Assembly (NCBI GenBank): GCA_030562195.1
Contig: CM060200.1
Coordinates: 9,176,001-9,240,000 of the forward strand
Direction of reading: 5' to 3'
Source of the DNA: Nipponacmea schrenckii
Taxonomy: Eukaryota > Mollusca > Gastropoda > Lottiidae
Length of the DNA stretch: 64,000 nt
Program-made: the position numbers and the translations under genes
The notes under the pieces: generated by a model
What the model was told of the DNA's origin: nothing
The model's input: the letters and a program-made list of their open reading frames with translations, nothing else
Database searches by the model: none
In this document: in pieces, positions 53,437-64,000 of the stretch
Layout of the letters: each line of letters opens with the position of its first letter
How positions within the stretch are numbered: the stretch's first letter is position 1

Positions 53437-53622
53437 ATACCAAGAGAAAAAGTTTTTCGGACTAAACTTTAAGACTAAGGAGGGATGGAATTTTTATCTT
53501 TTTTGCTGTATATGGCAATTGAATGCTGAGTTAATGAAAAACGTAATATAGGTTGAACAATTCGATATGATTCATGAATAGACTATTGATCAAAAACTTC
53601 TAGCGCGGAACAAATTATGAAC

Positions 53623-53692
53623 GACGTGTAACCACATACGATTAGTGTCTAACTGTTCGAGTCTACTGATTAACCAATCCGCATTTCCCACA
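53623..53692 (+). promoter_or_regulatory. PPIB: Candidate ER stress response element upstream of PPIB
   Basis: CCAAT (53,674-53,678) is followed by exactly nine bases and then CCACA (53,688-53,692). The ERSE consensus is CCAAT-N9-CCACG, so nine of ten fixed bases match. A GACGTG at 53,623-53,628 resembles the ACGT core bound by XBP1 and ATF6. Both are 150-220 nt before the PPIB start codon, where a promoter is expected, and they suit a gene for an ER chaperone-like enzyme. Confidence 0.5.
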
Positions 53693-53841
53693 TCAATCGG
53701 TGCGAACTGCACTTGCTTCCTTTTATTGTCCTGTGTCGACAACAACAAACTGCTCAAACCCACGGCATCAAAATTGCCACACTTTTACAGATAACCAGGG
53801 CATTTAAATCAAAGCTTACGTCACGAACTAAGATCATTATC

Positions 53842-55976
<2,135 letters not shown>

Positions 55977-56161
55977 AGAATTTTTTAATGATACATGTAT
56001 TGCCTTATTTTTGAATAATTTGAATTCAGCTGTAAATATGTGTTTGAAAAACATGTATCCTCAAAATCAATTTGTAATTTGACAATACAAAACATAGTAT
56101 TCTTTATGTTAACCTCGTTTACTTTGAAACCACCCTGAATTTGTGTAAAGAACTCTTTAAT

Positions 56162-56167
56162 AATAAA
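56162..56167 (+). terminator. PPIB: PPIB polyadenylation signal (AATAAA, candidate)
   Basis: AATAAA followed by an A run lies 186 nt after the PPIB stop. Another AATAAA (55,972-55,977) overlaps the stop codon itself and is less likely to be used. Confidence 0.5.
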
Positions 56168-56510
56168 AAAAAAAGATATATATGCATTAAACAGGGTTGC
56201 TCAAAAGTACATCGTCTTGATTTAGAAATTGTAATTTTTTTCAAAGCTGGCCTATTTAACCTAGAGGTTTCTGGTTTGAATCAAGTATAAATCAAGAGTA
56301 AGATTATAACTTAGGAATTGAGTTTTTTTAAATCTCTCATCAGGGTAGAAAGTTTGAATGTAGAGTTGTTTGATGTTAAAGTAATTCATGCCCTGTTTTG
56401 CTGTAAATTCTCTTAAGTGAAAACTGTCCTTTTTGTAGTCCTGCTTTGTATGGATTTATCTGTCTTCAGTTTTATCAATTTGGGCAGAGAAGAATTTAGC
56501 ATCATTTGGT
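56168..56510. other. Spacer between PPIB and the SINE head
   Basis: AT-rich sequence; nothing supportable seen. Confidence 0.4.
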
Positions 56511-56577
56511 GGGGAGCTGCTGTGTCCAATTACTTAGATGCTTGTTTCCTTACCTGAAGGTTTGGGTTTCAAACCCA
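56511..56577 (+). mobile_element. tRNA-like SINE head (candidate)
   Basis: The segment follows the tRNA-derived SINE pattern: GAGCTGCTGTGTCCAATTAC and TTAGATGCTTG as a decayed A-box region, then TTTCCTTACCTGAAGGTTT, then the B-box region GGGTTTCAAACCC (about 56,563-56,575). The body probably continues to around 56,870, but its end is unclear. A 106-codon ORF beginning inside it (56,538) is not a gene. The copy shares the CTGAAGGT / CCGAAGGT linker with the one at 26,590. Confidence 0.5.
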
Positions 56578-57115
56578 GCAAAGGTCAAGATAAACTTTTG
56601 AAAGTTCAATCCGGTTGTCAGTTATGCAGATCGGAAGAGAAAATGTCTAGTAGTTTGGAAGGAAATAAACCAAGGCCCTTTGTGTTACAGGCTGTGCAAA
56701 ATTTCCTCCTTTGGTCATTATATTTAATGTCGTTAGGACTTCATGTAGCCTACATATTTAAAGAATCATTTAATAAACACTTTTATGGACGAAATCAGTC
56801 CATCGAACCCTACTTTCTTCCAGCCCACAAATACATTATATTACCTCCCTTGAGTTAACCAAACTTTCAATATCATAATCTGAGCAACATTTGGTCAAAA
56901 TGGTCGAATGGATGTGACAGCTGTTTTCTTTTTTAAAAAAGGGGGTTTATTAAAGGCTTTAAGGAATTAAAATTGATTGCTTTATGGCAATTTAGAGTGT
57001 GGATGACGTATGATGAACTTGACTTTCTGATGTCTTTCGTAGATAATAGAAACGTCACCCAGACTGATATAGACTACTTATTATTCAAATCACGAATTTT
57101 TACGAGGAAGAAATA
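56578..57115. other. Probable SINE body and epimerase upstream region
   Basis: No gene is seen. A TGACGTAT motif near 57,005, about 110 nt before the epimerase start, resembles a CRE half but is weak evidence alone. Confidence 0.4.
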
Positions 57116-60100
57116 ATGTCGCACAATCAAGTTCCAGAACATTTTCCAGCCGGTGACGTTGTTTTTCTCGATGCTGGGAATGGGACATCTGCTCTAATAC
57201 ATCTTCATGGTAAGTTTAGATTAAACAACCAGCTTACACTACAAGTTGCACTAACGTACCCTACTTTACCTTTTCTGTTGGTTATAGCCAACAGACCACT
57301 CTGGGAATACAAGATCATTAAACATTAATTGGAGTTAAGAAGCACTTTCAGGAACTTAACATATAATAGTTTAAGCTACTATATTGAGTATTTTGATTTC
57401 CAAATTAGGGTACAAGGTGAGGCCATTATTGTATATTAAACTTAGACTGGCTAAACCTCCCCCAACCTGAATCCTTATAGGCCTACACTTCGATTAAATT
57501 TTACCGGTAGATCTAATCAGTTAAGGTAATCAAAAAGTGAATTTTATAAAGTGTTATGCCTAATTTAATGTGTGTGTTTCATGAACGTAGAACTAAAACA
57601 CTTTGATTTAGCCAGATATTAAGCTTTTCCCTATGTAGGTCTATTTTATGTTTAAGGTGCTACAGTGTTATCATGGAAAGTAAATGGTGAAGAAATGTTA
57701 TTTGTTAGGTAAATGTTCTTTATAATCAGTAGGCTCAGTTCTTGAATTTTGTACATTTGACATACCTGTAGGCCCTATTTGATGTAGGCTATGCCAGGTA
57801 GTTTTATATGCAAACTGTATGTTTTTGTTATGAACACAATAAAGCTGCACATTTCTTCAGATTTTGATTAGACATGTACCGGTATGGAAACTAGTATCAA
57901 CATTGGACAAATTCTGTGGATAATTTAATAATCATAAACTATGATGTTCTCTCGGATGAGCTTGACTTCAAGGATCAGTTTAGTAAATTACTTCTAGTAT
58001 CATAATAGTATCATCTAGTAAAAGATGTTTTGTTATTTTCATTTCAGTGAAAAGGCAATTTTTGATGGTAAAAAAGCCATAAGAGGTGGAATACCAATAG
58101 TTTTTCGTAAGTACTTTGGTAAAGAATACAAAAAAAAACCCAAAATAGTCTGGGTGTTAGCATAGTTGTTGGTTAGGCTGTTCCAGACAATGACTACCAA
58201 ATTATTATTTACCAGACAGTGGATCACTTAATCCACTATTCATCCACTAATCATAATTGTGCTTCATTTTGAAATTGATCAGTATGATATGGATATTTCA
58301 GCCCAGTTTGGTCCTTGGGCTACAGGACCTCAACATGGATTTTGTAGAATCAAGAGATGGAAATCAGAGATACCACCTACAAAGGTTCGAAATTCTGATT
58401 TTCTGATTTGCATGTTCAAGTGATTTTCAATTGACAACAACTGTTTGTAAATAGCCTTCAGAAGTACTAATACTAATACATCAAACTATGAATTTTATTT
58501 TGTTTTTCTTAGTTTATGGTGTTATAAGAGATACTCTCCTTCTCAAGCACTGGCCTGATCATAAGTAGAGACTATGCTATCTTAGTATATCGCAAAGAAT
58601 TAAGAATTTAACGGGTCATTCTTAACATACATGTATTTGAAGGGTAAAAAGTATGCTTTTCTGAGACTAAGATGTGATTGTTCAAAAGAATTTAACAGAA
58701 ACAAGATATAATGTCAGTAATGAGAAAGTTTTTATAGAAATATAATATAATGAAATGTCTCATTAGGACAGTCTTTTCAGAAACAGGGAGTTTAAGGAAT
58801 ATTTGAAAATTGATAAATTTAAGTCTTTAAATGATTATAGGACAGTAAAGGAACTGTAATAGCTATGTTATCACTACAAGATGATGAAGAAACTAGACAG
58901 ATGTGGAATTACAAGTAAGAATTCTTACAGCATATCATCCCTTGATATGAAATGATATATTATTGAGTTGAAATATTTAAACTGTATGGGACAGTTGTTT
59001 GTAAATATTGTATAAGAAATTCATTTATGTTTTATGCATGTACATGCTAACACTATAAACTTATCTATCTATCTAGGTTTCTCCTACCAAAGTCTCAGGA
59101 ATGTAATATATTTGTAAATCGTTTACTTTATTTTTGTACTTTTTTCAGATTTAAACTAGTTTATTCACTAGAATTAAACGACAAAACATTTATCATGAAT
59201 CTAACAATCCATAATGAAGGTTAGTGTTTAGAGCAACAAGTATATATTTTGTATACAGCAACAAGTATATATTTTATATACAGCAACAATTATATATTTT
59301 GTATACAGCAACAAGTATATATTTTGTTTACAGCAACAAGTATATATTTTGTATACAACAACAAATATATATTTTGTATACAGCAACAAGTATATATTTT
59401 GTATACAACAACAAATATATATTTTGTATACAGAAACAAGTATATATTTTGTATACAGCAACAAGTATATATTTTGTATACAGCAACAAGTATATATTTT
59501 GTATACAGCAACAAGTATATATTTTGTATACAGCAACAAGTATATATTTTGTATACAGCAACAAGTATATATTTTGTATACAACAACAAATATATATTTT
59601 GTATTCAACAACAAGTATATATTTTGTATACAGAAACAAGTATATATTTTGTATACAGAAACAAGTATATATTTTGTATACAGCAACAAGTATATATTTT
59701 GTATACAGCAACAAGTATTTATTTTGTATACAACAACAAATATATATTTTGTATACAGAAACAAGTATATATTTTGTATACAGCAACAAGTATATATTTT
59801 GTATACAGCAACAAGTATGTATTTTGTATACACAATAAGTATGTATTTTGTATACAGCAACATACATTTACAGCATATAAACATTTGAATATATATATAG
59901 AGCATCAGTAAAATAAAATAATTTTATGACATGTTTTTAAAGATATGATATGATTATTGTTTTAGATCAAAAGAAGTTTGGGTTTTCTACTCTACTTCAT
60001 TCCTACATACGTACACCTGATATTTTAAATACCTCTGTTCGTGGTTTGAATGGTGTGAAATATGTTGATAAGGTCTGTTCAAATCTTCCTAATATAACAT

Positions 60101-61253
60101 TGAATTATTATACAAATAGCAATGGAAGCACTGCCATTCTGGTGATACATGTATACATTGGCCAGGGTCCCAAATTGAATGTGTTCCATCTGTTTGATGC
60201 AATAAAACGTAGGTAGATATACAAAAATAAGGGTTTTTGAACCAATTTATCTGAGTTGATGGGCTAAAAAGGCTTTCAGATCATGGCTTAATTTGTTTGC
60301 ATTTCTGTTTTTCGACCAGAAAGGGACAGGGTAGGATTTTGAGACCATTGCATTTGGCTTAGACCTAATATGAAATTTGGAAAACTATGCATCAAACTAT
60401 GGTTTGAGCACAAATTTTATTCTATAATAGGTAAACAACAACAGAACTGCTGTTGAAAATAGAGAAAATATTTTTATGGATGAAAACTATGACAGGTAAA
60501 CACTAATTCATTTAGAAATACCTATATATTTTTAAGCAATATCCAGTCCTTGATACTGTTTTTTTCTCATCAATCTAGACTAAAACCTATATAATTCTGC
60601 AAGCAACAATCAGTTGTGTTACTTATTATGGATACAGACAGGAAGATAAAGCTATTGCTGAATTGTGATTAATTTGTTTTGTTTCAGAGTGTACATGGCT
60701 TGTCCTACTCATGTTGATGTCAGCCATATTGGATGTGGTCAGCATAATTTAAGCATCAAAACATTTAATTTACCAGATATAGGTAAGTGTAAACTTAAAA
60801 TAGAAAACTGAACGTGGCCTGGACTTTAGTGAGAAGATGAAATAAAAATTGCAATGATTTAACACAAAAGATCTCATTTTATCATGCGAAAGAGGTTGAA
60901 TATTTTTGTATATATATCACAAGTTTTGTGCATGTTTTCATATTTATGAAGTGTTACATAAAATATAGTTCAGATACAAACAAATTATTATTCTTGGAAT
61001 ATTCTACGCTCATCTGCCAATTTATGATAAATGGCTATGTCATGTTTTAATGTTGAGTTCAGTATATATTGCTCTAATTGCAGTTCTATGGAATCCATGG
61101 ATAGAGAAAGCTAAAGCCATGTCGGATTTTGGTGATGAAGAATATAAGAATATGATTTGTGTTGAGGGGGGTAAGGTTAATAAACCGGTCACCCTGGAAG
61201 CTGGGAAGCAATTTGAATGTAGTCAAACATTTACTGTTGCACCTGCCTTTTAA
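57116..61253 (+). CDS. Glucose-6-phosphate 1-epimerase-like aldose epimerase
   Basis: By family, this cytosolic enzyme would interconvert the alpha and beta anomers of glucose 6-phosphate (or related hexose 6-phosphates). It belongs to the galactose mutarotase-like superfamily (YMR099C/apospory-associated type). Exons are 57116-57209, 57657-57708, 58048-58106, 58302-58384, 58841-58914, 59149-59219, 59966-60072, 60431-60495, 60688-60782 and 61084-61253. The phases agree and give 289 aa, normal for the family. Signature segments are LHGATVLSWK (about 30-39), IRGGIPIVFPQFGPW (60-74), PQHGFCR with His80, LLHSYIR with His156, VLWNPWIEKAKAMSDFGDEEY (234-254) and CVEGG with Glu261. The two His and the Glu are the expected catalytic set. 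There is no signal peptide. Exon 2 uses an AAG acceptor. Intron 6 carries a 25 bp minisatellite. Confidence 0.92.
59232..59862. repeat. 25 bp minisatellite in epimerase intron 6, about 25 copies
   Basis: The unit GCAACAAGTATATATTTTG plus TATACA repeats every 25 bp with few changes (CAACAACAAA and CAGAAACAAG variants). Because 25 is not a multiple of three and the unit lacks stop codons in every frame, all six frames stay open and give spurious proteins of up to 225 codons. The array begins 12 nt after the intron's donor. GTATA and TATAC within each unit can pair. Confidence 0.97.
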
Positions 61254-61421
61254 TTTTAAAGATGTATTTTAATCAGTGCTCTGGGTATTTTGAGTTACCT
61301 CACTCATTCATTGATATAAAATGAGCTAGGTAAGTCACATAAATTAAATGAAAACAAAATATTGAGACTAATATTGCATTGAAATAGCAATTTCCTAATA
61401 TGACAATTGCAAAATGTGGGC

Positions 61422-61427
61422 AATAAA
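61422..61427 (+). terminator. Epimerase polyadenylation signal (AATAAA, candidate)
   Basis: AATAAA lies about 170 nt after the stop codon and is followed by T-rich sequence. A second AATAAA at 61,776-61,781 is an alternative. Confidence 0.5.
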
Positions 61428-63195
61428 TTTTTCTTTGATATTTTTTGGTTAATGTTAAGGAATATTACTTTATATTCATTGCAAAAATGTGTTTTTTGTC
61501 TTTTATACTCGATAAATACTAATCCAAATTTGGTAATGCTGGTAATTAAGCAAAGTATCAGTATTCATACATATTCAGGTAACTTATTCTATATAATTCT
61601 TGATTGTCCAGTTTCTATTACTTTATTTACTTCTGTTTATGATTTGAATCATACCTGCATGACAAAAGAGCCTAGATTTGTGCTGGATTTTTCACCTGGT
61701 TGGGTTGCTAGACATTAATAGTAATAATAGACCATAAGATTTAAACTTTTGTTACAAATATATCATGTTATTTATAATAAAGAAACATTCCCGAAGAAAT
61801 CTTATTTAGGAAAGATGTAAACAATCCAGTTAATAATAGAAGAAGGCATGGCATTTTTATATTTTAGAGATATTCATAATAGTTATTTATACCATATATT
61901 TTTTATACTAATGTTGTTTGTTATGTTACATAGTTCAGTTTAATGGTTATGAATTTGCTTTTTTAAACATTCCACAGGGTCTAATTTGGTATTAAGGGAT
62001 ATGGTGATGAAATTTTTGCTTTACCATCTTTTGGAGTCCCATTTAAGAATGAAACTAGATTGAGCTCTTTTAGCTTGAAATAGTTAGTTTGAATTAAATA
62101 TTTGAGAAATGTATTGATACATAAATACTGACATTATGTTTTATAGAATCTCCAGAATTTTTTTAACTGTGTTGTTTGCTTGATTAAATTGTCTCTTATT
62201 GGTGTCTGCAACTTTAACTTTATATGTGCTTTAATTTATTTACACTCTAATTCTTTGTTTCTAGTCTTTGTTTTTGTCTCGCACTTAAATCCAGGTCATG
62301 TATTTGGTTTAATATAGGTCATATATTTGGTTTATTATTTCACATTAACATCATTAATGCACTTTACAGGGCAAAAACACTTATTCCTTCCCTTCTAGCA
62401 CTTCATTATTTTACTTTAGATGATAATAGATATCTCACATGAACCTTGTATCTATTTTATGGACATAGATATACATGTATGTGTTCTCGCTGTAAATTTT
62501 ACCTAATAACATAACAGCCTGTAAAAAAAAAACTGTTGTCGTAAGAAATAGCAAATTAAGGGATTGCTCGATTGGTGAGTTCTGCATATTAAGGATTAGT
62601 TGAATCTACAGGACGTTTAATTAAACAAAGTTCAAAGTATGATATGGTGGAGAAAGTAATAGATTGGGACAGTTTGAATATGACAATACTGCTTTTTTAC
62701 TGTTCCATCGAGGGCAGAATTGTAACATTTTCAGAACTCTCTAATCGAGTGCATCTCAGATAGGTATAAATAATGTTATCATTAGTAATGTCTGGCATAT
62801 TTTTTAATATGTTGATTTTAAATTGTAGCCACCTTGCCTTAACAATGTGCCTTTTATTTACATGTATCACCTATCTGAGCAATTTTTAATCAGTACTTTT
62901 TATATTACTAACCACGAAGTCATCATTGATTGAAAACTTTTAATGATTGGATAAAGTGAGAAAATTTAAGTGTTTTTGTGAAAATCTACAGACCTTATTT
63001 TTTTCTTCTAAATTATGTGAATCTTATGATAGATTGAGTTTTGAAATTCATGATTCTTGCCAATATATATTATAAAGGTTTTGGTTTATATTCATGGTTA
63101 TTTTATTATAAACTATTTATTTCTCTCTATTGTTTTTATCCATTTATATATATCTCAAAACTTAGCATGGGGTTGGTAGTTTACGATAAAATCCC
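61428..63195. other. 3' flank of the epimerase gene, no gene seen
   Basis: AT-rich sequence. A 103-codon ORF at 61,407-61,718 shows no domain, and its position directly after the terminal exon suggests 3' UTR or flank. Confidence 0.45.
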
Positions 63196-63199
63196 TTGT

Positions 63200-64000
63200 T
63201 ATACACCCACATGAAAATGTGGACATATATTGCCATCACCCCTGTCCGTCCGTCCGTCCGTCGGTCTGTCGGTCCGTGCGTCAACAATTACTTGTGTACG
63301 TGATACAGGCCAGAGTTTTTATCCGATTTGAATGAAACTTGGTATGTGCATTCATCTTGATAATATCTCGGACAAGTTCAAAAATGGCACGATTCCAGAT
63401 GTCGGTTAATGAGTTATTGCACTTGATTAAATGAAAAAACATTAAAATTTACTTGCGTACGCAATAGAAGCTGTACTTTTTATCCGATTTGAATGAAACT
63501 TGGTATGTGTATTCATCTTGATTATATCTCGGACAAGTTGGAAAATGGCACGATTCCAGATGTCGATTATGAGTTATGGCCCTTGATTAGATGGAAAAAC
63601 GTTAAAATTTACTTGTGTACGCAATAGAAGCTGTAGTTTTCATCCGATTTGACTGAAACTTGGAATGTGTATTTATCTTGATAATATCTCAGACAAGTTC
63701 AAAAATGGCACGATTCCAGATGTCGGTTAATGAGTTATTGCACTTGATTAAATGAAAAAACATTAAAATTTACTTGTGTACGCAATAGAAGCTGTACTTT
63801 TTATCCGATTTGAATGAAACTTGGTATGTGTATTCATCTTGATTATATCCTGGACAAGTTTGAAAATGGCACGATTCCAGATGTCGATTATGAGTTATGG
63901 CCCTTGATTAGATGGAAAAACGTTAAAACTTACTTGTGTACGCAATAGAAGCTGTAGTTTTCATCCGATTTGACTGAAACTTGGAATGTGTATTTATCTT
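63200..64000. mobile_element. Left end of a second pearl-like element, running off the window
   Basis: The left end reads ACACCCACATGAAAATGTGG (CCACAT/ATGTGG inverted repeat), then ACATATATTGCC and a (CCGT)n tract at about 63,245-63,280, the same order as in the intron 13 element. Core monomers start with TTACTTGTGTACG or variants at about 63,290, 63,451, 63,611, 63,772 and 63,932, a period of 160-161 bp. Monomers 1 and 3 share GTCGGTTAATGAGTTATTGC, while 2 and 4 share GTCGATTATGAGTTATGGCC, so the array is built from dimers of about 321 bp. It continues past 64,000. Confidence 0.8.

Noticed and set aside
56626..56640. AGATCGGAAGAG, identical to the start of a common Illumina adapter
   Set aside because: Only 12 bases match, the next base differs, and the surroundings are continuous with a SINE-like unit. 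A chance match is more likely than contamination.
56538..56858. 106-codon ORF
   Set aside because: It starts inside the B-box region of a SINE-like head and has no domain; it is a repeat artefact.
59224..59911. Long overlapping ORFs of up to 225 codons on both strands
   Set aside because: They are produced by a 25 bp intronic tandem repeat with no stop in any frame. The sequence is a simple 25-residue repeat and lies within a spliced intron of the epimerase gene.

Overview
This is an AT-rich, intron-rich animal genomic window. The genes are ordinary metazoan ones split by many small phase-compatible GT-AG introns, and the repeats point to a marine invertebrate, most likely a mollusc. The main clue is the arrays of about 161 bp monomers led by a (CCGT)n tract, which resemble the pearl elements known from bivalves. 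The species cannot be named from the sequence.

Layout. Positions 3-659 carry the 3' coding end of a C2H2 zinc-finger gene. From 660 to about 35,300 (some 34.6 kb) I find no supportable gene. That desert holds a 39 bp array with a hairpin (8,663-9,166), a decayed 21 bp array (16,480-17,240), a 31 bp array (19,906-20,100), a nine-copy 122 bp satellite (21,471-22,555) with decayed monomers beside it, a tRNA-like SINE head (26,590-26,655) and low-complexity tracts.

The right half is a compact run of three genes, all on the + strand. SETDB1, an H3K9 methyltransferase, has 32 coding exons at 35,330-52,165; every splice phase checks and the open frame is 1121 codons. PPIB, ER cyclophilin B, has 5 exons and 209 aa at 53,842-55,976. 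A glucose-6-phosphate 1-epimerase-like aldose epimerase has 10 exons and 289 aa at 57,116-61,253. The three have unrelated jobs (heterochromatin, ER protein folding, sugar phosphate metabolism), so I read this as chance linkage and not a functional cluster. A near-consensus ER stress response element lies upstream of PPIB.

The most unusual material is inside and between these genes. Two SETDB1 minisatellites include the splice donor itself as part of the repeat unit (79 bp unit at exon 7, 27 bp unit at exon 14), and a third array begins 12 nt past an epimerase donor. A pearl/Helentron-like element fills SETDB1 intron 13 and its 3' hairpin ends 15 nt short of exon 14. An 844 bp element with perfect 12 bp terminal inverted repeats and a 7 bp target duplication lies in SETDB1 intron 2. 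A 418 bp TTAA-flanked MITE lies between SETDB1 and PPIB. I saw no evidence of a wholly new biological system. All calls are from reading the sequence, with no database search.
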